The notes under the pieces: model-generated | What the model was told of the DNA's origin: nothing | Databases searched by the model: none | What the model saw: the letters and a program-made list of their open reading frames with translations, nothing else | Made by a program: the position numbers and the translations under genes | Part shown: piece by piece, positions 1 to 8,285 of the stretch | Numbering within the stretch: the stretch's first letter is position 1 | Layout: every line of letters begins with the position of its first letter | Assembly: GCF_003287735.1 (NCBI RefSeq) | Contig: NZ_NSCM01000041.1 | Location: 1-44,500 of the forward strand | Length of the DNA stretch: 44,500 nt | Source: Photorhabdus bodei | GTDB taxonomy: Bacteria; Pseudomonadota; Gammaproteobacteria; Enterobacterales; Enterobacteriaceae | Direction: 5' to 3'

Positions 1-60
1 TACGGTCTTGTGAGTGCCCACACAGATTGTCTGATTAATTGTTAAAGAGCAGGCTGAATT
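1..60 (-). promoter_or_regulatory. rRNA operon leader with boxA antitermination signal
   Basis: On the minus strand this reads as the conserved enterobacterial rrn leader. The boxA core TGCTCTTTAACAA lies at 39-51, followed by the conserved ATCAGACAATCTGTGTGGGC stretch. In the family, boxA recruits the NusB/S10 antitermination complex. The 16S gene itself would start left of the window. An rrn operon downstream of clpB in the same direction matches the E. coli rrnG position. Confidence 0.9.
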
Positions 61-93
61 AAAAAATGATATTCTCATTCAGCCGGGCTGCGT

Positions 94-121
94 ATACTAC
101 GCTTTTCGCCCGCAGAGTCAA
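94..121 (-). promoter_or_regulatory. rRNA promoter P2
   Basis: Minus strand: -35 TTGACT (116-121), 16-base spacer, -10 TAGTAT (94-99). Position and sequence match the downstream rrn promoter of enterobacteria. Confidence 0.85.
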
Positions 122-190
122 GCGCTTATTGGCTTTCTCTCTGCCCGACCTCACAATGTTTATCAGCGTTGTGTCGGTCAGTGGTGGCGC

Positions 191-218
191 ATTATAGGGC
201 GTTCTTTGACGATGGCAA
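191..218 (-). promoter_or_regulatory. rRNA promoter P1
   Basis: Minus strand: -35 TTGCCA (213-218), 16-base spacer, -10 TATAAT (191-196), then the GCGCCACCACTGAC discriminator and start region typical of rrn P1. The AT-rich stretch just upstream (about 219-300) is where an UP element and Fis sites would lie; I cannot delimit those. Confidence 0.9.
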
Positions 219-299
219 TAATTATTTTGAAAAAATAATTCATCCGAACACCAATTAAACAAAAACAGTGCTAAATTGCGATTTAATGCGCAAAATGAT

Positions 300-326
300 A
301 AAAAAAGAGGCAGTTTCCTGCCCCTC
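300..326 (-). terminator. clpB terminator
   Basis: On the minus strand a hairpin (GAGGGGCAG ... CTGCCTC, slightly bulged) is followed by a run of T. It lies 38-64 bases after the clpB stop and before the rrn promoters. Confidence 0.7.
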
Positions 327-363
327 ATTTCTCGTTAACTTTGCTCTCTCGTTAAATATACAG

Positions 364-2937
364 TTATTGCTTTGCGACGATATGGCTATTTTCCACATCC
401 AGAGTAACTAGTTTTCCTGGCAATAGTTGGCCGGAAAGTATCTTTTGAGCTAATGGATTTTCGATTTCCTGCTGGATAGCTCGCTTCAATGGCCGTGCAC
501 CGTAAACAGGATCGAACCCGGCTTCTGCCAACATTTCCAACGCTTGCTGAGTAATCGTCACCTGATAACCACGTTCTTCTAGACGTTTATACAAACGTTG
601 CAATTGGATATCTGCAATCGCTGATAAATGCCGACGCCCTAATGGGTGGAACACAACAGCTTCATCAATACGGTTAATAAATTCAGGTCTGAAATTATGG
701 CTAACAATTCCCATCACTATATCTTTCATTTCATCATAATTTAGACTACCAAAACGCTCCTGGATCATGTCCGACCCGAGATTAGAAGTCATGATTACAA
801 CCGTATTACGGAAATCGACAGTACGACCTTGCCCATCAGTCAATCGACCATCATCCAGCACTTGCAATAAGATATTGAATACATCTGGGTGCGCTTTTTC
901 CACTTCATCAAGCAAAATAACGGAATAAGGTCGACGACGAACAGCTTCTGTTAGATAACCACCTTCTTCATAACCAACATATCCCGGCGGTGCTCCTACT
1001 AACCGTGATACGGCATGTTTTTCCATAAATTCAGACATATCGATACGCACCATTGCATCATCGCTGTCAAACAGGAAATTTGCTAACGCCTTGCACAACT
1101 CAGTTTTACCAACACCAGTTGGACCAAGGAACAGGAATGAGCCAATCGGACGGTTTGGATCAGCTAATCCAGCACGACTACGGCGAATCGCATTAGATAT
1201 TGCATCGACTGCCTCATCCTGACCAATAACACGTTTATGCAGCTCTTGCTCCATGCGCAACAGTTTATCTTTTTCACTCTCAAGCATTCTGGCAACAGGA
1301 ATACCCGTCCAACGAGCAAGAATTTCTGCAATTTCGGCATCGGTAACTTTGTTACGAAGCAGTTTCATATGCTTACCTTCAGCTTGTGTGGCTGCGGCAA
1401 GTTGTTTTTCCAATCCAGGTATTTTTCCATACTGAATTTCAGACATCTTCGCTAAATCACCACTGCGACGTGCCTGTTCCAGACTGATACGGGCATTTTC
1501 CAATTCCGCTTTTATGTGCTGAGTACCCGTAAGTGCTGCTTTTTCAGCTTTCCATTCTTCTTCTAGTTCAGAATATTCGCGTTCTTTTACGAGCAGCTCC
1601 TCATTAAGCATTTCAAGCCGTTTTTTACTGGCATCATCAGACTCTTTTTTCAGCGCCTGCTGTTCCAACTTCAATTGGATAACCCGACGTTCCAGACGGT
1701 CCAGCGCTTCCGGTTTTGAATCCATTTGCATACGTAAACTGGCACCCGATTCATCGATCAAGTCGATAGCTTTATCTGGCAACATACGGTCTGAGATATA
1801 ACGATGAGATAATGTTGCTGCCGCGACAATCGCAGGGTCGGTAATTTGTACATGATGATGTAACTCATAACGTTCTTTCAGACCGCGCAAAATAGCGATT
1901 GTGTCCTCCACGGAAGGTTCTGCAACATAGACTTTTTGGAAACGGCGTTCCAGCGCTGCATCTTTCTCAATATATTGACGATATTCATCCAGTGTTGTTG
2001 CACCAACACAGTGAAGTTCACCACGGGCCAAAGCTGGTTTTAACATGTTACCAGCATCCATTGCACCATCAGCCTTACCCGCGCCAACCATAGTATGCAA
2101 TTCGTCAATAAACAGAATGACATTGCCTTCCTGTTTAGCAAGGTCGTTCAACACACCTTTCAAACGCTCTTCAAATTCACCACGATATTTAGCCCCTGCT
2201 AACAGCGCGCCCATATCCAAGGAAAGAACTCGCTTATTTTTAAGCCCCTCAGGAACTTCACCATTAATGATCCGTTGAGCAAGCCCTTCCACAATGGCTG
2301 TTTTACCAACCCCAGGTTCACCAATTAAGACCGGATTATTTTTAGTACGGCGTTGTAATACCTGAATGGTGCGGCGAATTTCTTCATCACGGCCAATTAC
2401 CGGATCAAGTTTGCCTTGTTCAGCATGTTCAGTCAGATCAATAGTGTATTTTTTCAGGGCCTGGCGTTGATCTTCCGCTCCCTGATCATCAACTTTTTCA
2501 CCACCACGCATTTGTTCTATTGCCTTAGTGATTTTTTCTTTTGTTGCGCCAACAGCTTTCAATATGTCACTTAATGTGCCACGTTCTTCCAATGCTGCCA
2601 GAACAAATAATTCAGAGGAGATAAAATTATCCCCGGCTTTTTGTGCTAGTTTGTCACACAGATTTAAATGACGAACTAAGTCATTGGATGGTTGTACATC
2701 ACCACCAATACCCTGTACCCGCGGCAAACGTTCTAAAGCCTGCTCAAGCTGATTGCTGAAACGGCCTGCATCGATTCCAATTGACGTTAATAATGGGCGA
2801 ATAGAGCCACCCTCTTGTTTTAACAGTGAACTCATTAAGTGAATTGGTTCGATGAACTGATTATCATGCCCAAGCGCAAAGGACTGGGCGTCAGCGAGAG
2901 CAAGCTGGAATTTATTAGTAAGACGATCCAGACGCAT
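364..2937 (-). CDS. clpB: ClpB protein disaggregase (Hsp100 AAA+ ATPase)
   Basis: ClpB is an ATP-dependent hexameric disaggregase that works with DnaK/DnaJ/GrpE in the cytoplasm to rescue aggregated proteins. Length 857 aa is identical to E. coli. Seen in order: N-terminal Clp repeat domain (about 1-140), first AAA+ domain with Walker A GEPGVGKT (about 206-213) and FIDELHTMVGAG, long coiled-coil middle domain (about 410-530), second AAA+ domain with GPTGVGKT (about 605-612). TATTGGAGGTGTT precedes the ATG. In E. coli a GTG near codon 149 gives a short isoform; here the matching Val is GTT, although an ATG (MRGGE) lies seven codons earlier. A sigma-32-type promoter lies upstream. Confidence 0.98.
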   Translation of the reverse strand: MRLDRLTNKFQLALADAQSFALGHDNQFIEPIHLMSSLLKQEGGSIRPLLTSIGIDAGRFSNQLEQALERLPRVQGIGGDVQPSNDLVRHLNLCDKLAQKAGDNFISSELFVLAALEERGTLSDILKAVGATKEKITKAIEQMRGGEKVDDQGAEDQRQALKKYTIDLTEHAEQGKLDPVIGRDEEIRRTIQVLQRRTKNNPVLIGEPGVGKTAIVEGLAQRIINGEVPEGLKNKRVLSLDMGALLAGAKYRGEFEERLKGVLNDLAKQEGNVILFIDELHTMVGAGKADGAMDAGNMLKPALARGELHCVGATTLDEYRQYIEKDAALERRFQKVYVAEPSVEDTIAILRGLKERYELHHHVQITDPAIVAAATLSHRYISDRMLPDKAIDLIDESGASLRMQMDSKPEALDRLERRVIQLKLEQQALKKESDDASKKRLEMLNEELLVKEREYSELEEEWKAEKAALTGTQHIKAELENARISLEQARRSGDLAKMSEIQYGKIPGLEKQLAAATQAEGKHMKLLRNKVTDAEIAEILARWTGIPVARMLESEKDKLLRMEQELHKRVIGQDEAVDAISNAIRRSRAGLADPNRPIGSFLFLGPTGVGKTELCKALANFLFDSDDAMVRIDMSEFMEKHAVSRLVGAPPGYVGYEEGGYLTEAVRRRPYSVILLDEVEKAHPDVFNILLQVLDDGRLTDGQGRTVDFRNTVVIMTSNLGSDMIQERFGSLNYDEMKDIVMGIVSHNFRPEFINRIDEAVVFHPLGRRHLSAIADIQLQRLYKRLEERGYQVTITQQALEMLAEAGFDPVYGARPLKRAIQQEIENPLAQKILSGQLLPGKLVTLDVENSHIVAKQ

Positions 2938-2977
2938 AACACCTCCAATACTGTTCAGAATGTTGCTACTGGAGATT

Positions 2978-3005
2978 AAATGAGGCCATTCCTCAAATAT
3001 TCAAG
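2978..3005 (-). promoter_or_regulatory. Sigma-32 heat-shock promoter of clpB
   Basis: Minus strand: CTTGAAT (2999-3005), 13-base spacer, CCTCATTT (2978-2985). This fits the sigma-32 consensus CTTGAAA / CCCCATNT and sits about 40 bases upstream of the clpB ATG. It fits the known heat-shock control of clpB. Confidence 0.8.
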
Positions 3006-3070
3006 GTTATTCTGAAAAGCAAATTGTGAGATATTCTCTTATGCGCCAATGGATCGCCCTACGGGATAGG

Positions 3071-3802
3071 TTATATCAGCCAGATTAAAGTTGCCATACG
3101 TCCGGTGATCCCATCACGACGATAAGAGAAAAATTTCTCTTTATTACTGACAGTACATTCATCCCCGCCAAAAATCGCTTTCACACCAACAGATTGCAAT
3201 TTTAACTTTGCCAACAAATAGATATCCGCTAAATACTTTTCGCCAAAAGGTATAAAAGCTCGACTCAAATCAGCATGCTGGATAGTGAATGCTTGCAAAA
3301 CCTCATTACCAACTTCAAATTTTTTTGCACCAATTGCCGGCCCTAACCAAGCTTGGATCTGATTAGGTTTAGCTTTAAATTGAGTGATCGTATTTTCCAA
3401 TACGCCGGCGCACAAACCTCGCCACCCCGCATGGGCAACCGCAACCTCATCACCCGCAGAACTGCAAAATAGTACAGGCAGGCAATCTGCTGTCATCACA
3501 GCACAAACCTGCCCAGGAATATTGGTATAAACAGCATCAGCTCTATTATCTTCCAGTGGCTGACCATTGAGTCTCACAACACGCGTACCATGAACCTGTT
3601 CTAACCAGACTGGTTGCTGAGGCAGTTCTGCCATTTTCGCTAAAATATGCCTGTTTTGTTCAACGACATCAGGTTTATCACCAACATGCTTACCCAGATT
3701 CAGGCTATCGTAAGGTGATAAGCTTATTCCCCCTAAACGGGTAGAACTACAGGCTTTTACTGTCGTCGGTTGTGGCCAGTTTGGAAAAATAAGCGCAGTC
3801 AT
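3071..3802 (-). CDS. pgeF: PgeF/YfiH family multicopper-type enzyme (peptidoglycan editing factor / polyphenol oxidase)
   Basis: 243 aa, matching E. coli YfiH/PgeF in length. In E. coli the protein has been linked to correcting misincorporated L-Ser in peptidoglycan precursors; homologues are reported as purine nucleoside phosphorylases or laccases. Seen: LEQVHGTRVVRL, the MTADCLPVLF motif with the conserved Cys, and AVAHAGWRGL with the conserved His, which are the metal-site motifs of the DUF152 family. Its ATG directly abuts the rluD TAA, so the two genes are co-translated from one transcript. Confidence 0.93.
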   Translation of the reverse strand: MTALIFPNWPQPTTVKACSSTRLGGISLSPYDSLNLGKHVGDKPDVVEQNRHILAKMAELPQQPVWLEQVHGTRVVRLNGQPLEDNRADAVYTNIPGQVCAVMTADCLPVLFCSSAGDEVAVAHAGWRGLCAGVLENTITQFKAKPNQIQAWLGPAIGAKKFEVGNEVLQAFTIQHADLSRAFIPFGEKYLADIYLLAKLKLQSVGVKAIFGGDECTVSNKEKFFSYRRDGITGRMATLIWLI

Positions 3803-4780
3803 TTACCAATCCATTTCGTCTTTAAACGCTTCCGCATCTGCTTTTAATGCCTTAATCAGCATCACCATATCTTCAGGTAATTCAGCGTGCCATTCCATTT
3901 CAATGCCGGTTATCGGATGATAAAGACGCAGCATCGTGGCGTGCAATGCCTGACGATCAAAATTACGCATTACCTCGCGGAACTCATCAGAAGCCCCTTT
4001 CAAAGGACGAGGACGACCACCATACAAAGGATCGCCCACCAATGGGTGACTAATATGGGCCATGTGAACACGTATCTGGTGTGTTCTGCCAGTTTCCAAT
4101 CTCAGCCGTAGACGAGTATGTGCCCTAAAATGTTCCATTACCCGATAATGGGTAATAGCCGGTTTGCCCATTGGATGCACTGCCATATGTGTTCGTTTTG
4201 TTGGATGACGAGAAATTGGCTCTTCAACAATTCCACCCGCCGTCATACAACCTGTCGCTACCGCTTCATATTCACGGGTAATTTCGCGTAGTTGGAGTGA
4301 TTCGACTAAACGTGTTTGAGCGGGAACCGTTTTAGCAATGACCATCAGCCCTGTCGTATCTTTATCAAGACGGTGAACAATGCCTGCCCGAGGAACATCG
4401 GCAATTTCAGGATAATGATATAACAGTGCATTCAATACCGTACCATCTGGGTTTCCTGCTCCTGGATGGACGACCAAATCACGCGATTTGTTTATGACTA
4501 GAATGTCATCATCTTCATAGACAATATTTAACGCAATATCCTGAGGTTCCCAACGCGCATCTTCTTCAATGATGGCATCAATTGCAATTTCTTCACCTCC
4601 CAGCACTTTTTCTTTTGGCTTATTGATTAATTTGCCATTAACCTGAACTCTGTCATCCAAGATCCAATTTTTTATGCGTGATCTTGAATAATCAGGGAAC
4701 AATTCAGCCAAAGCCTGATCTAAACGTTGACCGAGCTGAGATTCGGCGACTGTTGTATTAAGTCGTATTTGTTGTGCCAT
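3803..4780 (-). CDS. rluD: 23S rRNA pseudouridine(1911/1915/1917) synthase RluD
   Basis: RluD converts three uridines in helix 69 of 23S rRNA to pseudouridine during 50S assembly. 325 aa, near the E. coli length. An N-terminal S4 RNA-binding domain (about 18-75) precedes the catalytic domain with the motif HRLDKDTTGLMV (about 137-148), whose Asp is the nucleophile, and ETGRTHQIRVH further on. The gene starts divergently from bamD and leads directly into pgeF, the same order as E. coli. Confidence 0.97.
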   Translation of the reverse strand: MAQQIRLNTTVAESQLGQRLDQALAELFPDYSRSRIKNWILDDRVQVNGKLINKPKEKVLGGEEIAIDAIIEEDARWEPQDIALNIVYEDDDILVINKSRDLVVHPGAGNPDGTVLNALLYHYPEIADVPRAGIVHRLDKDTTGLMVIAKTVPAQTRLVESLQLREITREYEAVATGCMTAGGIVEEPISRHPTKRTHMAVHPMGKPAITHYRVMEHFRAHTRLRLRLETGRTHQIRVHMAHISHPLVGDPLYGGRPRPLKGASDEFREVMRNFDRQALHATMLRLYHPITGIEMEWHAELPEDMVMLIKALKADAEAFKDEMDW

Positions 4781-4807
4781 ATATTGTTTCTACACTTACG
4801 TTGAGTT

Positions 4808-4835
4808 TTGACGGCAGAGCCGTTTAATTTAATAT
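4808..4835 (+). promoter_or_regulatory. Candidate sigma-70 promoter of bamD
   Basis: TTGACG (4808-4813), 16-base spacer, TAATAT (4830-4835), in the 138-base divergent region between rluD and bamD. Supported by sequence match and position only. I looked for a sigma-E promoter, as reported for E. coli bamD, and did not find a convincing one. Confidence 0.45.
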
Positions 4836-4918
4836 AGTGTGCTATTGTAACTCGATCTTTTGCCGGGAGCTTCATGGATAGTCTCCCAGAAAAACACTCA
4901 GAGGATAATCAACACGTG

Positions 4919-5650
4919 ATGATACGCATGAAATATCTGGTGGCGGCAGCCACATTGAGCCTGGTACTTTCCGGGTGCTCTGGTAATAAAAATGCTGTCC
5001 CCGACAGCCCACCCGCGGAAATTTACTCCAAGGGTCAGGAAAAGCTGCAAAAAGGTAGCTATTCCGATGCGATCAAGCAATTGGAAACCCTCGATAATCG
5101 CTATCCATTTGGCCCCTATTCGCAGCAAGTACAACTCGATCTGATTTATGCTTATTATAAATCCTCTGACTTGCCAATGGCTCTCGCTTCTATTGACCGT
5201 TTTATACGCCTGAATCCAACTCACCCCAACATTGATTACGTTCTGTATATGCGTGGATTAGCTTCACAAGCCTTAGATAACAGTCTATTGCAAAGTTTCT
5301 TCGGCATTGACCGCTCAGATCGTGATCCTGAACACGCCAGGGTAGCATTCAAGGATTTTAGTCAATTAGTACGCTATCATCCTAACAGCCTGTATACTGC
5401 CGATGCTATTAAGCGTTTAATGTTTATCAGAGAGCGCCTGGCAAAATATGAACTTTCTGTTGTGGAATATTATAACAAACGTGGAGCTTATGTCGCGGTG
5501 GTAAATCGAATTGAACAAATGTTACGTGATTACCCTGATACACAGTCAACTCTCGAAGCGCTGCCTTACATGAAAAAAGCTTATACACGTTTGGGTTTAA
5601 CAGCCCAGGCAGATAAAGTAGCAAAACTCATTGCTGCTAATCCGGTATAA
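4919..5650 (+). CDS. bamD: Outer membrane protein assembly lipoprotein BamD
   Basis: BamD is the essential lipoprotein subunit of the BAM complex that inserts beta-barrels into the outer membrane. Start chosen at the ATG giving MIRMKYLV, which aligns with E. coli MTRMKYLV and gives 243 aa; an upstream in-frame ATG at 4874 adds 15 residues with no family support. A signal peptide ends in the lipobox LSGC, with the acylated Cys at about residue 20. TPR-like helical repeats follow, including LDNRYPFGPYSQQVQLDLIY and LNPTHPNIDYV. A strong terminator follows the stop. Confidence 0.96.
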   Translation: MIRMKYLVAAATLSLVLSGCSGNKNAVPDSPPAEIYSKGQEKLQKGSYSDAIKQLETLDNRYPFGPYSQQVQLDLIYAYYKSSDLPMALASIDRFIRLNPTHPNIDYVLYMRGLASQALDNSLLQSFFGIDRSDRDPEHARVAFKDFSQLVRYHPNSLYTADAIKRLMFIRERLAKYELSVVEYYNKRGAYVAVVNRIEQMLRDYPDTQSTLEALPYMKKAYTRLGLTAQADKVAKLIAANPV

Positions 5651-5661
5651 AAAAGCAGATG

Positions 5662-5696
5662 ATAAAACAGCGGTGGGTACCGCTGTTTTATTTTTA
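5662..5696 (+). terminator. bamD intrinsic terminator
   Basis: Perfect stem AAAACAGCGGT / ACCGCTGTTTT with a short GGGT-type loop, then a T run, 14 bases after the bamD stop. Confidence 0.92.
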
Positions 5697-5851
5697 CTTA
5701 TGAGATCTAAAAAAGACTACTTATCAGCAGAGTTGAATAAAGACTCAACTTGTCAATAGTGTCCCATTAGCTTCAATCCTGCAATAGATATTCTTCATAT
5801 TTTTACCACTAATCACAATTACTTCAACTAGTTGCCTCATATCTGGTTAAA

Positions 5852-5869
5852 TAGTGATTTAGATCACCT
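5852..5869 (+). promoter_or_regulatory. CRP-cAMP site upstream of raiA
   Basis: GTGA (5854-5857), six bases, TCAC (5864-5867) matches the CRP core exactly. A -10-like TATGCT at 5889-5894 would place the transcription start near 5901, so the site centre is about -41, the class II activator position. I recall raiA as CRP-responsive in E. coli; the start site is my inference. The preceding stretch 5697-5851 shows nothing else. Confidence 0.55.
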
Positions 5870-5936
5870 TTTTCATGAAAAAGAAATGTATGCTGAAATT
5901 ATTGAAGGTGGATAATCAATAATGAGAGGTAACTAT

Positions 5937-6299
5937 ATGATAGTGAATATTACCAGCAAACAAATGGAGATTACCCCGGCAATTCGCAACCACGTAGAAA
6001 AACGTCTAAATAAACTAAATAAATGGCAAGTAAATCTGATAAATCCTCATATTATTCTATCAAAAGGGCCTCAAATTTTTAGGGCTGATGCAACCATAAG
6101 TATACCAAATGGTATGCTAGTTGCCGGTGCAAAACATGAAGATATGTATATCGCTATCAATGAATTATTAACAAAACTGGAGCGCCAATTGAATAAAGTA
6201 CAGCATAAGGGAGAAGCACGCCGTACTGACAACAGTGTTAAAGAATCAAACCTTAACCTAGAAACAGAATTAGAAACAGAACCAGAAATATCACAATAA
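5937..6299 (+). CDS. raiA: Ribosome-associated inhibitor A / hibernation factor (pY, YfiA)
   Basis: RaiA binds the decoding region of 70S ribosomes in stationary phase or cold and blocks translation, protecting idle ribosomes. Start at ATG 5937 (MIVNITSKQMEITPAIR), which aligns with E. coli MTMNITSKQM and has GAGAGGT 7-13 bases upstream. An in-frame ATG at 5922 is the alternative. 120 aa versus 113 in E. coli; the extra length is an acidic tail rich in Glu after VKESN. Family motifs INPHIILSK and LERQLNKVQHKGEARR are present. Confidence 0.95.
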   Translation: MIVNITSKQMEITPAIRNHVEKRLNKLNKWQVNLINPHIILSKGPQIFRADATISIPNGMLVAGAKHEDMYIAINELLTKLERQLNKVQHKGEARRTDNSVKESNLNLETELETEPEISQ

Positions 6300-6320
6300 A
6301 ATAACAATGACTTGCCTGTG

Positions 6321-6346
6321 ACGCGTCCAATTTGGACGCGTTTTTT
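6321..6346 (+). terminator. raiA intrinsic terminator
   Basis: Stem ACGCGTCC / GGACGCGT with a five-base loop followed by six T, just after raiA. The T run merges into TTGACA (6348-6353), a possible -35 for the phe operon. No good -10 follows at the right spacing (best is TTAATT at 6371), so the phe promoter is unresolved. Confidence 0.9.
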
Positions 6347-6496
6347 GTTGACAGAAACAACAACATAAGGTTAATTAACAAAAACCACCGTAACCCTTGT
6401 CCAATGCGGACGGCTGCCGATGAAATGGCAAGCAAATGGGAAGCTTCGCCCGATTGGGCAAAGATCGGTCACCCAAACTATGAATATGAGAATATG

Positions 6497-6544
6497 ATGA
6501 ATATAAGCCTGTTTTTCTTTTCTTTCTTTTTTACCTTCCCTTGA
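6497..6544 (+). CDS. pheL: pheA leader peptide PheL
   Basis: A 15-residue peptide MNISLFFFSFFFTFP, with 7 Phe. It has the same length and pattern as E. coli PheL. An adjacent in-frame ATG at 6494 would add one Met. Ribosome stalling at the Phe codons when charged tRNA-Phe is scarce sets the choice between the downstream RNA structures and so controls pheA. A moderately AT-rich stretch at 6371-6493 lies between the raiA terminator and this gene. Confidence 0.93.
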   Translation: MNISLFFFSFFFTFP

Positions 6545-6613
6545 GGGAGGCTTTCGTCGTTGAAAAAAGAATGAGAAGACGAACAGCAAGCCTCCCCATC
6601 GGGAGGCTTTTTT
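6543..6613 (+). promoter_or_regulatory. Phenylalanine attenuator of pheA
   Basis: Terminator stem AGCCTCCC / GGGAGGCT (6589-6608) followed by six T. A competing partner GGGAGGCTTTCGTCGT begins at the end of pheL (6545 on) and can pair with AGACGA (6576-6581 region) and AAGCCTCCC (6588-6596). That would form an antiterminator that sequesters the left arm of the terminator. This is the classic pheL-pheA attenuation layout. Confidence 0.9.
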
Positions 6614-6670
6614 CTGTCCATTGCAAACCTATTATTATCAGAATGTGAATAACCCATTAGGAACCCATTT

Positions 6671-7828
6671 ATGGATCAAAATAATTTGCTGAAAATACGG
6701 GAAAAAGTCAGCGAACTTGATTTAAAGTTACTGATTTTACTAGCAGAGCGTCGCCAATTAGCTTTTGATATTGCCCAAACTAAGTTACAGGATAATCGCC
6801 CTATCAGAGACAAGGATCGCGAACGAGAACTACTGGATGTTCTGATTAAAAAAGGAAAAAACCACGGGCTTGATGGCTTTTATATTTCTCGTCTCTTTCA
6901 GATGATCATTGAAGATTCCGTACTCACTCAACAGGCATTATTGCAGCAACACCTAAATCAAACACCCCAAGATTCAGCGCGTATTGCATTCCTCGGTCCT
7001 AGAGGTTCCTACTCTCATATCGCGGCCCGCCAATATGCCGCACGCCATTTCAATCAATTAATTGAATGTAGCTGCCATAAGTTCCAAGATATCTTCTCCT
7101 TGGTTGAAACAGGCCAAGCGGATTACGGAATGTTACCCATTGAAAATACCAGCTCTGGTTCCATCAATGATGTTTATGACTTGTTGCAACATACCAATTT
7201 GTCAATTGTGGGAGAAATAACCATTCCTATTGACCATTGCCTACTCGTTGCAAAAGACACAACGCTATCAGAGATCAAAACGGTTTACAGTCACCCTCAA
7301 CCATTCCAACAATGTAGCCAATATATTAATCAATTCCCACATTGGAAAATTAACTATTGCGAAAGCACTGCCGCAGCAATGCAAAAAGTCGCCGAACAGA
7401 ATTCACCAGAAATTGCAGCCTTAGGGAGTGAAGCGGGCGGTGCACTTTATCAGTTACAGGTTCTGGAACAGAATCTCGCAAATCAATCACATAATATTAC
7501 TCGTTTCATTATTGTTGCCCGTCAACCTATTGAAGTTGCAGAACAAGTACCGGCTAAAACGACATTTATCATGGCAACCGGACAGCAGGCAGGCGCACTG
7601 GTAGATGCGCTAATGGTGCTGAAAAAACATAATATTATTATGAGTAAACTGGAATCCCGACCGATCAACGGAAATCCGTGGGAAGAGATGTTTTATATTG
7701 ATGTCCAAGCTAATATTCGTTCAATCAATATGCAACACGTCCTGAAAGCATTGGCGAAAATCACTCATTCATTAAAGGTATTGGGATGTTACCCAACAGA
7801 AAGCGTGGTACCGGTTAACCCTTCCTGA
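6671..7828 (+). CDS. pheA: Bifunctional chorismate mutase P / prephenate dehydratase
   Basis: PheA converts chorismate to prephenate and on to phenylpyruvate for phenylalanine synthesis. 385 aa, against 386 in E. coli. The AroQ-type mutase domain (about 1-95) contains LLAERRQLAFDIAQTK. The dehydratase domain begins at IAFLGPRGSYSH (about 102) and includes ENTSSGSINDVYDLL. The C-terminal ACT domain holds the GALV and ESRP motifs that bind phenylalanine for feedback inhibition. TAGGAAC precedes the ATG. Transcription is governed by the upstream attenuator. Confidence 0.98.
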   Translation: MDQNNLLKIREKVSELDLKLLILLAERRQLAFDIAQTKLQDNRPIRDKDRERELLDVLIKKGKNHGLDGFYISRLFQMIIEDSVLTQQALLQQHLNQTPQDSARIAFLGPRGSYSHIAARQYAARHFNQLIECSCHKFQDIFSLVETGQADYGMLPIENTSSGSINDVYDLLQHTNLSIVGEITIPIDHCLLVAKDTTLSEIKTVYSHPQPFQQCSQYINQFPHWKINYCESTAAAMQKVAEQNSPEIAALGSEAGGALYQLQVLEQNLANQSHNITRFIIVARQPIEVAEQVPAKTTFIMATGQQAGALVDALMVLKKHNIIMSKLESRPINGNPWEEMFYIDVQANIRSINMQHVLKALAKITHSLKVLGCYPTESVVPVNPS

Positions 7829-7835
7829 TTAAAAA

Positions 7836-7861
7836 GAACCGGGTATTCAAATATCCGGTTC
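7836..7861 (+). repeat. 26-base hairpin repeat, left copy (pheA end)
   Basis: GAACCGG ... CCGGTTC hairpin just after the pheA stop, but with no T run behind it. A second copy with 22 of 26 identical bases lies at 10141-10166 and does carry a T run. The two copies bracket the AT-rich islet, as if the pheA terminator had been duplicated or split by an insertion. Confidence 0.75.
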
Positions 7862-8149
7862 AGATGATTGGCTTTTAGCGTTTTAACTATCAATGAGAAA
7901 ATTTTTACTGCCTTTAACCTTTTGGTTTAAGGCTCTTTATTTATTCCGTAAATCTCGATTTTTCAGATTAAATAATATGGATTATCGCTTTTCGTGCCAT
8001 CTGAAAACAAGGGATTAAAGAATATCTACTTATTCACATAGGATTAAATACGTTTTATCTGAATGTGATAAAACCGGCGTTAGTTTTATCTGTCACCACG
8101 GTTTTAAAATCTGGGAAAAAACCGCAAGCATATCACGAAAAAGAAGGCA

Positions 8150-8196
8150 AAAGCTTTAATCATTAAAGGTAAAACAGAAATGATTAAAGCTTTTTT
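8150..8196 (+). terminator. Long terminator-like hairpin upstream of the H-NS-family gene
   Basis: Perfect 14-base stem AAGCTTTAATCATT (8151-8164) / AATGATTAAAGCTT (8179-8192) with a 14-base loop and a following T run. No upstream gene in the islet needs it, so it could end pheA read-through or be the 3' end of an unseen small RNA. Confidence 0.5.
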
Positions 8197-8285
8197 AAAG
8201 CAAGTAAAAAATTCGGTGTTATACTGACGCTGGAAGAGAAAACATCAGAAAAGATAGATTTTAAACTTATTAACAAGGTGACAAA

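Noticed and set aside
6332..6496. Longer in-frame extension upstream of pheL
   Set aside because: It begins inside the raiA terminator; the 15-residue form matches known PheL peptides.
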